DNA of 24,168 nt. Source: AG-12 sp027339635. GTDB lineage: Bacteria; Chloroflexota; Dormibacteria; Aeolococcales; Bog-877. The translations under genes were made by a program, and so were the position numbers. Location: the NCBI GenBank assembly GCA_027339635.1, contig DAHWNZ010000044.1, positions 1 through 24,168 of the forward strand, read 5' to 3'. The notes below the pieces were generated by a model, which did no database searches, had not been told where the DNA came from, and saw only the letters and a program-made list of their open reading frames with translations. Below, in pieces: positions 15,452 through 22,773 of the stretch. Every line of letters starts with the position of its first letter. Positions within the stretch are counted from its first letter, which is position 1.

Positions 15452-16729
15452 TCAACCACCCGGGAGCTTCGCCGGGCTGGAGGCGACCATGGCCGCACCC
15501 AGGGTCCGGCCGCTTCTGGAATCGACCGCAATGAAGCTCCCCGTGGTGCGGTTGGAGCGGTAGCTGTCCAGGGGTAGAGGCGTTTCGAACTCCCAGCGCA
15601 CGAGCCCGATGTCATTCATTCCCACCTCGCTCGCCGGCCGCACTTCCATGTTGGTCAGATCCCTCCTCCCCTCGACCGCGGAGATCACTGCTTCCACGAA
15701 CCTGGTGGTGTGCTTGATGAGGAACCGCCTGCCTGGCCTAGCGGGGGAGCGGTCGAACCAGCACAAGGTGGTATCCGCCTCCACCACCACCGCAGCAGCC
15801 CTCCCGACTTCGGACACCATGTCTCCCCGGTGGAGTGCGACCCCATCGTCGAGAAGGATTTGGATCGACCGGCCGGCCAGCGCCCGGGACACCTGACTTC
15901 CAAGTGCAGACAGCCCCCTCACGTGACTGACCTGGCCTTTCGGCAAAACAACGACCGGGTCACCCAACGCGATCGGGCCACCACTGAGGAGTCCCGCCCC
16001 CCAGGCCTCTTCCTGAGCGCCCGGGACCACCAGTTGGACGGGAAGCCGGGCGCCGCTCGAAGAAACTCGCTCGGGAGTGGGGCGCAGACAGCCCATGACG
16101 GTCACCCCGCGGTACCAGCTCGCCTCTCTGGAGAACTCGACCACGTTGTCGCCGTGCAGCGCGGACACTGGGACGGCGGTCACCGCGGCCCCGCCGAGGC
16201 GGCGCACCACCTCCTCGACCTGGTCGACGGTCGCCCTCCACGCCGGCTCGCTCCAGCCCACGAGGTCCATCTTGTTGACCGCGACGACCACCCGGCGGAC
16301 CCCGAAGAGGATGGCCAGCGCCAGGTGCCGGCGGGTCTGTTCGCGAAGTCCCCTGGTGACGTCGACCACGACCAGGGCCACCTCCGCGGTGGAGACTCCG
16401 GTCGCCATGTTGGCGGTGTAGACCAGATGGCCTGGGCAATCGGCTATCACCAGCCTGGCGGCCTCGGTTGTGGCATATCGGTAGGCCACGTCGATCGTGA
16501 TCCCCTGTTGGCGCTCGGCGCGCAGGCCGTCGGTGGCGTAGCTGAGGTTGAGGCGTCTTGGACCGGCCTCCACGCCCTTTGGTTCCAGCGCCTGGATCTG
16601 ATCCTCCGTCAGCTGGTGGGAATCGTGGAGCAGCCGCCCGATCAGGGTCGACTTGCCGTCGTCGACGGCTCCCAAGGCGGCGACCCGGAGCAGTTTTGCT
16701 GGCGCGTGCAGACCAAGAGGTCTGGCCAC
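15452..16729 (-). CDS. cysN: Sulfate adenylyltransferase subunit 1 (GTPase subunit)
   Basis: This 425-residue protein is the GTPase subunit that drives ATP sulfurylase, which makes adenylylsulfate (APS) from sulfate and ATP. It has the P-loop GAVDDGKST (20-28), switch segment QGITIDVAYRY (75-85), DCPGH (97-101) and NKMD (152-155), followed by EF-Tu-like beta-barrel domains ending near ETPLPLDSYRSNRTTGSF. There is no fused APS kinase (CysC) domain. The open frame runs back to 16993 inside cysD, but the GTG at 16729 fits, giving VARPLGLHAPAKLLRVAALG, where relatives begin, with GGTGG just upstream. It lies 20 bases after cysD, in one transcript with it. Confidence 0.93.
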   Translation of the reverse strand: MARPLGLHAPAKLLRVAALGAVDDGKSTLIGRLLHDSHQLTEDQIQALEPKGVEAGPRRLNLSYATDGLRAERQQGITIDVAYRYATTEAARLVIADCPGHLVYTANMATGVSTAEVALVVVDVTRGLREQTRRHLALAILFGVRRVVVAVNKMDLVGWSEPAWRATVDQVEEVVRRLGGAAVTAVPVSALHGDNVVEFSREASWYRGVTVMGCLRPTPERVSSSGARLPVQLVVPGAQEEAWGAGLLSGGPIALGDPVVVLPKGQVSHVRGLSALGSQVSRALAGRSIQILLDDGVALHRGDMVSEVGRAAAVVVEADTTLCWFDRSPARPGRRFLIKHTTRFVEAVISAVEGRRDLTNMEVRPASEVGMNDIGLVRWEFETPLPLDSYRSNRTTGSFIAVDSRSGRTLGAAMVASSPAKLPGG

Positions 16730-16749
16730 GCCACCGAGGGCAGAAGGGA

Positions 16750-17697
16750 TCAGAAGTAGCCCTCCCTCTTGCGATCCTCCATGGCCGCGTCGGAGAACTG
16801 GTCGTCGGCGCGGGTCTGCCCCCGCTCGCTGATCCGGGAGTTCGCCAACTCCCGGATCACCTCTTCGACTGTCGAGGCGGTTGAGAGCACCGCCCCTGTG
16901 GTGGTCGCGTCGCCAACTGTCCGGAACCGGACGCTGAGCTCTTGCACCTGCTCCCCTGCCCGGGGGACCACCCACGGGGAGACGGCGAGCCACATCCCGT
17001 CTCTGCGCACCACGGCGCGCCGGTGGGCGAAGTAGATCGAGGGAAGGACCAGCTGCTCCCGGCGGATGTAGCGCCAGACGTCAATCTCGGTCCAGTCGGA
17101 GAGGGGGAACACGCGCAGGTGCTCACCTGGCGCCACCCGCCCGACATAGAGCTGCCAGAGCTCCGGCCTCTGGTTGGCAGGGTCCCAGCCACCGTCGGCG
17201 CCGCGGACCGACATCAGCCTCTCCTTGGCTCTCGCCTTGTCCTCGTCGCGACGGGCGCCTCCCAGGCAGGCATCGAACCAGTGACGCCGGATGGCGTCCA
17301 CCAAGGTCCTGCTCTGCAGCTGATTGCGGGAACGACCGGGCCCGGGATCCTCCACCACGCGCCTGGCGATGGCGTCCTGGACCGTCTCAACCAGCAGCCG
17401 GAGCCCCAGCCTGGACACCGTGGCGTCGCGGTAGGAGATGACCTCCTCAAAGTTGTGCCCCGTGTCGATGTGCAGCACCGGGAACGGGACCCGCTCGGGC
17501 AGGAATGCCTTCTCCACCAGCCTCAGGACGACTGTGGAATCCTTGCCACCGCTGAACAGGACCACCGGGCGCGCGCACTCGGCGGCGACCTCACGGATCA
17601 CGAAGACCGCGTGGCTCTCCAGGCCGTCGAGGTAGTCGTCCTCGAGGGCCGTGACGCGCTCGCTGTCCAAGACGGCTCGCCTTGCCAGTGCCGACAT
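16750..17697 (-). CDS. cysD: Sulfate adenylyltransferase subunit 2
   Basis: This 315-residue protein is the catalytic half of ATP sulfurylase. It has the PP-loop SGGKDS (49-54) for ATP, then VLHIDTGHNFEEVISYRD. It continues with RVFPLSDWTEIDVWRYI and ends with MEDRKREGYF, the typical CysD C terminus. The length is normal for the family. The ATG at 17697 has GGAGGGGGG directly upstream. It is the first gene of cysD-cysN and is divergent from cysH across a 220-base region containing repeated GTATGGT boxes. Together with CysN and CysH it gives sulfate activation and reduction to sulfite in the cytoplasm; a sulfite reductase is not in the window. Confidence 0.96.
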   Translation of the reverse strand: MSALARRAVLDSERVTALEDDYLDGLESHAVFVIREVAAECARPVVLFSGGKDSTVVLRLVEKAFLPERVPFPVLHIDTGHNFEEVISYRDATVSRLGLRLLVETVQDAIARRVVEDPGPGRSRNQLQSRTLVDAIRRHWFDACLGGARRDEDKARAKERLMSVRGADGGWDPANQRPELWQLYVGRVAPGEHLRVFPLSDWTEIDVWRYIRREQLVLPSIYFAHRRAVVRRDGMWLAVSPWVVPRAGEQVQELSVRFRTVGDATTTGAVLSTASTVEEVIRELANSRISERGQTRADDQFSDAAMEDRKREGYF

Positions 17698-17781
17698 CCC
17701 CCCTCCCTGGACCGAGAGCCAGTCCCCGATGACCCGGGACCGGGACCGCTGCCGATCGGGCCGCGCTGGCCCACCGCGCCA

Positions 17782-17832
17782 ACCATACTCTCGGATGAAG
17801 TTGTATGGTACCAGCTAATTCGCGTGTATGGT
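17782..17832. promoter_or_regulatory. Three GTATGGT boxes between cysD and cysH
   Basis: ACCATAC at 17782-17788 is the inverse of GTATGGT at 17803-17809, and GTATGGT occurs again at 17826-17832. The centres are 21 and 23 bases apart, about two helical turns each, so a dimeric regulator could occupy one face of the DNA. The palindrome TGGTACCA (17806-17813) overlaps the middle box. The TATGGT cores may alternatively serve as -10 elements. No good -35 was found for either gene. This is a candidate shared operator for the sulfate genes. Confidence 0.45.
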
Positions 17833-17917
17833 GATGGATGGGGCGATGGCCCGGGACCGAGTGGTTCTCGGTGACCGCGAGACGGCCGGAGATGGTCGCC
17901 AGAGAAAGGGGAAGGGC

Positions 17918-18586
17918 ATGGCCGAGCAAATTGCGGAAGTGGATCTCACGGCGGTATCTGTTCGGCTGGAGGAGCTGGGAGCTGAGGAGACAATTCGCTG
18001 GGCCGCAGCCCGGTTCGGTGCGGACTGTGCGCTGGCCTGCTCCTTTCAGGACCCGGTCATACTCGATCTCCTGTCGAAGGTCAAGGTCGCGCCCCGCATG
18101 GAGGTCATCTTTCTCGACACCGGATTCCACTTCCCCGAGACCATCGAATATGTCGCGCGGATCCAGCGCCGCTACGACCTGAACCTGAGGGTTGTGCGCC
18201 CGGGGCCAGATGCCGATCCATGGCCGTGCGGCTCCAGCGAGTGCTGCCAGCGGCGCAAGGTGGCCCCTCTTTTGGGGGCTCTCTGCGGCAGGTCAGCCTG
18301 GCTCACCGGGCTCAAGCGCTGCGACGCGCCCACGAGAGCGAAGGCACCAGTCGTGAGCTGGGACTCCCGGAGAAAGCTGGTGAAGGTAAATCCCATGGCG
18401 GCCTGGACCGAGGTCGATGTCTCCGCCTACATGGCTCAGCACGACCTTCCCCCACACCCCCTCACAGCACAGGGATATCTCTCCATAGGGTGCGCACCCA
18501 CCACCTCGCCGGTCGCCCCCGGAGCGGATCACCGCTCGGGCCGCTGGTCAGGCAGTGACAAGACCGAGTGTGGGCTTCACGAATGA
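17918..18586 (+). CDS. cysH: Adenylylsulfate (APS/PAPS) reductase
   Basis: This 222-residue thioredoxin-dependent reductase converts APS (or PAPS) to sulfite. It shows CSFQDPVILDL with the nucleotide loop, VIFLDTGFHFPETIEY (63-78), GSSECCQRRKVAPL with Cys109-Cys110, LTGLKR, TEVDVSAYM, and the C-terminal TECGLHE with the catalytic Cys218. A Cys-Cys pair normally goes with a [4Fe-4S] cluster and APS use. The second ligand pair is normally C-x-x-C in SIGCxPCT. Here it reads SIGCAPTTSPV, so Cys192 is present but Thr195 replaces the other Cys. The start at 17918 has GGGGAAGGG upstream; the frame runs back to 17828. With no cysC nearby, APS is the likely substrate. Confidence 0.93.
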   Translation: MAEQIAEVDLTAVSVRLEELGAEETIRWAAARFGADCALACSFQDPVILDLLSKVKVAPRMEVIFLDTGFHFPETIEYVARIQRRYDLNLRVVRPGPDADPWPCGSSECCQRRKVAPLLGALCGRSAWLTGLKRCDAPTRAKAPVVSWDSRRKLVKVNPMAAWTEVDVSAYMAQHDLPPHPLTAQGYLSIGCAPTTSPVAPGADHRSGRWSGSDKTECGLHE

Positions 18587-18676
18587 GCTGGTGGGGAGCA
18601 GCCGCATCATCACGATGAGCAGGCGAACGACTCGGACGGCACCCAGGTCCCGGGACGACAAGCTGGGGTCCCGGGC

Positions 18677-19621
18677 TCACAGGACCCTGGCGGTGCACAC
18701 CTCGGGCCGCTCCAGGGCTGGAAGCCAACCCCTGGCCTCCGTGGCCAGCTGGTCGGACTCCACCAGCTCAAAGGCGACTTCCGTCCCCGGTGTCGCCTGA
18801 GCGAGGGTGCAGATGCCCATAGGCCCGACCACACCCAGCTTTGGATAGCCGCCCACGGTGTGGCGCGCGCTGAGCAGCACGATCGGCAAGCCGCTGCCGG
18901 GAAGCTGGATCGCCCCGGCTGGCTGACCCTCGGAGAGCACCTGATCCCTACTTCCCAGGATCTCCTTCCCGACCAACCTCAGGCCCACCCTGTCCAGTTC
19001 CGGCCCAACCTCCCATCCCTGAGCGATGAACTCCGCCAGCGCCCCTTGGAGTTGTGGGTACCTGGGGTCGGCGCAGAAGCGGACCCGGACACGATCGCCT
19101 TGACGAAGCTCAAATTGAGGAGTCAGCCGGCGCCGCCGCGGGATGGCTGCACCGCCAAGTGTCGGCAACCGATCTCCCCGCTCAAGTCTGCGTCCGTCAA
19201 GCCCCCCGAAACCGGCCAGCAGATCCGTCGAGCGGGACCCCATCACCAGAGGCACATCGATGCCACCGTGGATTGCCAGGTACGAGCGGGCGCCTGCCAT
19301 CGAGGGTATGGCCAGCTCGGACCCGGGGCCGACCAGAAGGGTTTTCGCCGAGTCTGCGGCCACACCATCCAGGAGGACCACGGGGTCGATGCCGACAACC
19401 GCCACCGCTGTGACCTCGGAAAACCTGAGGCAGGGTCCGCGGGCAGTCATTTCCACGCCGGCGCTGGACACGGGATTGCCGACCAGATGGTTGGCCAGAA
19501 TCAGGGCGCGGGGGTCGCTGGCACCGCCAACGCTGAAGCCAAGATGCTGGTAACCCCGGCGCCCCAGATCCTGCACGGTCGAGAGGATCCCCGGGTCCAG
19601 GACTTCGACACTCTGAGCCAT
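18677..19621 (-). CDS. pxpC: 5-oxoprolinase subunit C (biotin-dependent carboxyltransferase/KipA family)
   Basis: This 314-residue protein has the family order VLDPGILSTVQDLGRRGYQHLGFSVGGASDPRAL and ANHLVGN at the N terminus. YLAIHGGIDVPLVMGSRSTDLLAGFGG lies in the middle, and the C-terminal region holds LPGSGLPIVLLSARHTVGGYPKLG. PxpC and PxpB form a complex that, with PxpA, opens 5-oxoproline (pyroglutamate) to glutamate using ATP. Its ATG (19621) lies 16 bases after the pxpB stop, with only a weak ribosome site, so coupled translation is likely. The open frame extends back inside pxpB but this start agrees with family members (MAQSVEVLDPG). It converges on cysH, and the 90 bases between them contain two GGTCCCGGG copies but no clear terminator. 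Confidence 0.93.
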   Translation of the reverse strand: MAQSVEVLDPGILSTVQDLGRRGYQHLGFSVGGASDPRALILANHLVGNPVSSAGVEMTARGPCLRFSEVTAVAVVGIDPVVLLDGVAADSAKTLLVGPGSELAIPSMAGARSYLAIHGGIDVPLVMGSRSTDLLAGFGGLDGRRLERGDRLPTLGGAAIPRRRRLTPQFELRQGDRVRVRFCADPRYPQLQGALAEFIAQGWEVGPELDRVGLRLVGKEILGSRDQVLSEGQPAGAIQLPGSGLPIVLLSARHTVGGYPKLGVVGPMGICTLAQATPGTEVAFELVESDQLATEARGWLPALERPEVCTARVL

Positions 19622-19637
19622 TGTCGACCGACGCCGC

Positions 19638-20315
19638 TCAAGCGCCTCCAACGTCCACCGCGCCGGCTTCGGGCACGAATCGCACCAGATCCCCGGGGCG
19701 CAGGAGTACCGGGTCCGGATTGCCGGCTCGGTAGAGCCTGATTCTGGTTCTGCCGATGATCCGCCACCCGCCGGGGCTATCCATCGGATACACGCCTGTC
19801 TGTTCACCCCCTATCCCGACGGAGCCGCCCGGCACCCTGAGGCGGGGTCGCGCCAGCCTGGGTGTAGCGATGCGAGCGTCCATGCCTCCCAGGAACGCGA
19901 AGCCAGGGGTGAACCCGAGGAAGTACACCCGGTACAGGCCCGCCGTGTGGATGTCGACCACTTCCTGCTGCGACAGCCCGGCCAGGGATGCGACATCAGG
20001 GAGATCCGGACCGAACTCTCCTCCGTAGCGGACCGGGAGACGGATCAGCCTGGGACGCGACCTCGGCTCGAAGCGCACGGTCGCCTTCAGGATGGCGTCC
20101 TGGAGGCTGGATAACGACCAGACCAAGGGGTCGAACTCTACGTACACGTCCGTGTATCCGGGCACGACATCGGTGACCCCCTGCCCCACTCCGTGGCGGA
20201 TGGCCGAGCTCAGCCGGAGCACCTCGTCATTCACCGCCTCGGAAATCTCCTCCCCGACCTGCACATAGAGCGCGCAGGGTCCCGCGCGATGAATGCGAAT
20301 TACTCGGTCTTCCAC
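19638..20315 (-). CDS. pxpB: 5-oxoprolinase subunit B (KipI/allophanate hydrolase subunit 1 family)
   Basis: This 225-residue protein has the family signatures VVPGYTDVYVEFDP (50-63), LGFTPGFAFLGGMD (133-146), RVPGGSVGIGGEQTGVYP (160-177) and SPGGWRIIGRT (180-190). It is the partner of PxpC in ATP-dependent 5-oxoproline hydrolysis. Related KipI proteins inhibit a sporulation kinase in Bacillus, but the A-B-C gene order here favours the metabolic role. Translation starts at a GTG (20315), four bases after the stop of pxpA. It acts in the cytoplasm, and no signal or membrane segment is present. Confidence 0.94.
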   Translation of the reverse strand: MEDRVIRIHRAGPCALYVQVGEEISEAVNDEVLRLSSAIRHGVGQGVTDVVPGYTDVYVEFDPLVWSLSSLQDAILKATVRFEPRSRPRLIRLPVRYGGEFGPDLPDVASLAGLSQQEVVDIHTAGLYRVYFLGFTPGFAFLGGMDARIATPRLARPRLRVPGGSVGIGGEQTGVYPMDSPGGWRIIGRTRIRLYRAGNPDPVLLRPGDLVRFVPEAGAVDVGGA

Positions 20316-20319
20316 CGGC

Positions 20320-21099
20320 TCATGCGGGGGATGGGGAGCTCAGTGGAAGAACGTCGACGCCAGCTGCGACCAGAGCCTCCCTGACGGCCGCGGCCATGGT
20401 GACGGCGGAGGGAGTGTCCCCGTGGATGCACAAGGTGTCGGCGGGCAGCCGCAACAGGGACCCACCCTCCGCCTCCACAACCCCATCGCGCACAATTCTC
20501 ACCGCCCGCTCGGCGACTTGGCGGGGGTCCCTCAGGACCGCTCCCGGTGCCTGACGGGGCACCAGCGTACCGTCCGCCGCATAGGCCCGGTCCGCAAACG
20601 CTTCCAGGGCCACCTGCAGGCCCGCGTCTCGGGCCGCTTCCTCCAGGGCCGAACCGCTCGGTGCCACCAGGATCAGGCTCAGTCGCAGCGACGCCACCGC
20701 GCGGGCGACGGCTCCGGCCACACTCTCATCTCTCCAGGCGAGGTTGTAGAGGGCGCCATGGGCCTTGACGTGGCGCAGCCCGAGCCCGGCTCGCCGTCCC
20801 ATTCCGGCCAGGGCCGATACCTGGTAGGCGACATCGGCCTCGATCTCCTGGGGGGTCGCCGCGAGGCTGCGCCGCCCAAAGCCAACCAGGTCGCGAAACC
20901 CGGGATGGGCCCCCAGGGACACCCGCGACCTCCTGAGCATCCGAAGCGTCCTGTCGATCACCAGGGGATCGCCGGCATGGAATCCGCAAGCGACGTTCGC
21001 AGAGCTGAGCAGGGGCACCAGCGCCTCATCGTCACCAAGGCGGTAGCGGCCAAAGCTCTCGCCCAAATCCGCGTTGAGGTCTATCCTGAGCTCGCCCAT
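20320..21099 (-). CDS. pxpA: 5-oxoprolinase subunit A (LamB/YcsF family)
   Basis: This 259-residue protein starts MGELRIDLNADLGESFG, then SANVACGFHAGDP (33-45), VSLGAHPGF, GLRHVKAHGALYN and LCIHGDTPSAV, the standard LamB/YcsF motifs with conserved Asp, His and Glu residues on a polysaccharide-deacetylase-like barrel. It acts with PxpB and PxpC to convert 5-oxoproline, a by-product of glutamine cyclisation and glutathione turnover, to glutamate. The ATG at 21099 is chosen because the family begins close to DLNxDLGE. In-frame GTG codons at 21111 and 21144 are alternatives; no strong ribosome site marks any of them. It lies about 110 bases after the DUF2891 gene on the same strand. Confidence 0.94.
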   Translation of the reverse strand: MGELRIDLNADLGESFGRYRLGDDEALVPLLSSANVACGFHAGDPLVIDRTLRMLRRSRVSLGAHPGFRDLVGFGRRSLAATPQEIEADVAYQVSALAGMGRRAGLGLRHVKAHGALYNLAWRDESVAGAVARAVASLRLSLILVAPSGSALEEAARDAGLQVALEAFADRAYAADGTLVPRQAPGAVLRDPRQVAERAVRIVRDGVVEAEGGSLLRLPADTLCIHGDTPSAVTMAAAVREALVAAGVDVLPLSSPSPA

Positions 21100-21208
21100 T
21101 CCCGCGGCCACATGGTATTGGAGCCGGGGGTCCGCCTGCGCCACGGGCGCGGGCGCGGCGGCCTCGCGGCGGTGGATGTCGCCGAGGCTGTCTCGGCTGG
21201 GATGGCCA

Positions 21209-22321
21209 TCATTCCTGGCTCAGAGGAGCTCGGCTGAGCCCCCGGGGCCCGGCATCCAGAGCCACAAGGTGGTCATCGAGGAAGAGCATGAAGGTCGGCA
21301 GCCAATGGGCGCGGTGGAAGCCGTCACCAACCCGAATCCCGCGCGCCAGCGAGACGTGGGAGGCCAAACCCCGGCGAAGGTCGACGACATCCCCGAGCTC
21401 ACCTCGAACCGCCCCCAGAATCGCCGCCAGCGACCAGGCCCTGCTGAGCAGCAGGCCCTCCAGGTGCGCGCCCGTGAGATCGCGGTCATCGGCCGCGATC
21501 TGAGGCGGCGTCCACGGACTTCGGGCGGTCCCGGCACCAGCTCCAACCAACCAGCTCGAGAACTCATCCGGCTCCAGGATCTCTGCCATGAGCGCCGCCT
21601 CGCTCAGGGTCGGGCTCAGAAAGTCCGACCCGCTCGGGCGGCCGTCCCAGGGCAGGTCCGAGTCCGCTCGGTAAAACCTCAGCCCCAGCTCCGCCACGGT
21701 CTTCTGGGTCACGCTGTCGCCGGTCAGTCTGGCCGCCTTCAAAAGCAGATACAGAGCCAGGGCGGTGTTGCCGTGGGTGCCGGAACGGATCGGGTATTGC
21801 AGGTCAGTGGCCAGGTGACGCAGCAGGCGCTCATGCAGCAGATCTCGTAGCGGACCAAGGTTGCCTCCCCACCGGTGTCCCTCTCGGTGGCACGGCATGC
21901 TTCCCTCGGCATGCAGCAGGGCCAACCATGCCCAGCCATAGGGACGCTCGGAGCGGCTCCCACCCGGGCTCTCGAAGAACCTCAGTTCGCCGGCGACCCG
22001 CTCTTCGGTGAGATGCGTCTCCAGCGCCGCCACCGCGACCTTGGCCACCTCCCCGGGAAGACCACGCCGCAGGGCGCGGGCCAGGGTCCAGTGGCTGTGC
22101 ACCGCGGAGTGCCAGTCGTAGCTGCCAAAGAAGCAGGGGTTGAGCAGCCGGGGAGGCATGACATCCTCGTCAGAGGTCAGCTCCTCATCGAGTTTGTGGG
22201 GGTACTCCCGGTCGACCGTGCTCAGCACCACTCTCGCCAGGGCGTCGACGCCCGCGTCATCGAGAATCCGCACAGCCCAAACCCACACTCTTCGCAGCAC
22301 CCGCAATTGGGACGTGGGCAT
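21209..22321 (-). CDS. DUF2891 family protein
   Basis: This 370-residue protein matches the DUF2891 pattern: PCFFGSYDWHSAVHSHWTL (62-80), ERPYGWAWLALLHAE (126-139), a Thr-His-Gly-Asn segment GTHGNTALALYL (181-192), and GSDFLSPTLSEAALM (231-245). The conserved Tyr-Asp-Trp-His and Arg-Pro-Tyr-Gly-Trp residues would line the cavity of an all-helical, possibly alpha/alpha-barrel fold. The function is unknown. No signal peptide is obvious, and the first 20 residues are basic and Trp-rich. The ATG at 22321 has AGAGG seven bases upstream. It precedes pxpABC on the same strand, which hints at a linked role in amino acid or cell-wall-derived metabolite use. A 13-bp inverted repeat lies just upstream. 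Confidence 0.85.
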   Translation of the reverse strand: MPTSQLRVLRRVWVWAVRILDDAGVDALARVVLSTVDREYPHKLDEELTSDEDVMPPRLLNPCFFGSYDWHSAVHSHWTLARALRRGLPGEVAKVAVAALETHLTEERVAGELRFFESPGGSRSERPYGWAWLALLHAEGSMPCHREGHRWGGNLGPLRDLLHERLLRHLATDLQYPIRSGTHGNTALALYLLLKAARLTGDSVTQKTVAELGLRFYRADSDLPWDGRPSGSDFLSPTLSEAALMAEILEPDEFSSWLVGAGAGTARSPWTPPQIAADDRDLTGAHLEGLLLSRAWSLAAILGAVRGELGDVVDLRRGLASHVSLARGIRVGDGFHRAHWLPTFMLFLDDHLVALDAGPRGLSRAPLSQE

Positions 22322-22342
22322 CACGCCTCTGACCCGCGAGTT

Positions 22343-22384
22343 GCGCCCTGACCAGCGCATGCACCAAAGCCCTGGTCAGGGCGC
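22343..22384. promoter_or_regulatory. 13-bp perfect inverted repeat upstream of the DUF2891 gene
   Basis: GCGCCCTGACCAG (22343-22355) and CTGGTCAGGGCGC (22372-22384) are exact inverses separated by 16 bases. The repeat ends 21 bases before the DUF2891 start codon and about 12 bases before its ribosome site. It could be an RNA leader hairpin, an operator for a dimeric repressor, or an attenuator; no T-run follows on either strand. The length of the perfect arms makes chance unlikely. Confidence 0.6.
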
Positions 22385-22773
22385 CGCTGGTGGACCCATC
22401 ACCGCGCCCAAGGCCGGGTGCGGGTGAGTTGTGAACCTGGACGATACCGCGGGCTGTGCCTACCACGTCACGGTGGTGGCAGCTTCGCGGAACCGGTCCA
22501 GACCCACTCCTTCGCTCAGCGGAACAGTGGGACGACACGGCCGATGACCAAGGCCGCTCACGCCCAGCGTCGGCAGCCGGTTCGTCACTGCTTTCCTTAG
22601 GCTCCGCTCCGCCGGGTCCAAGCCGCCACCTGTCCCACCTCCACTGGATCGGGGGTTGCAGAGAGCAGGATAGCGGCCACCGTGTCCTTCGGCCATCACC
22701 GGTTGGAGCGAAATCCAGCCACGTCCTTCCGCCGTTCGCCTTCATCGGGCGCCACCAATGGGAAGATTCTCGA
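22385..22773. other. Divergent intergenic region, DUF2891 gene to methyltransferase
   Basis: No gene is supported. A minus-strand open frame (22460-22699) contains DPAERSLRKAVTNRLP and ends in GLDRFREAATTVTW; it looks somewhat protein-like but has no recognised domain or ribosome site. The region should hold the promoters of both flanking genes, but none matched consensus well enough to report. Confidence 0.4.

Noticed and set aside
16730..16993. Upstream extension of cysN into cysD
   Set aside because: It overlaps the coding frame of cysD, and relatives begin near the GTG at 16729.
18646..18676. Two GGTCCCGGG copies between cysH and pxpC as a terminator
   Set aside because: Only the CCCGGG cores can pair, giving a short stem with no T-run; the evidence is too weak for a feature.
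22441..22480. T-box-like pieces on the minus strand (GTGGTA, then CCGCGG and TCGTCC)
   Set aside because: The conserved T-box core must be contiguous (GGTGGNACCGCG); here it is interrupted, and no specifier stem could be traced.
22456..22773. 106-codon extension of the methyltransferase
   Set aside because: Low protein likeness, and the GTG at 22774 has a suitable ribosome site and family-like N terminus.
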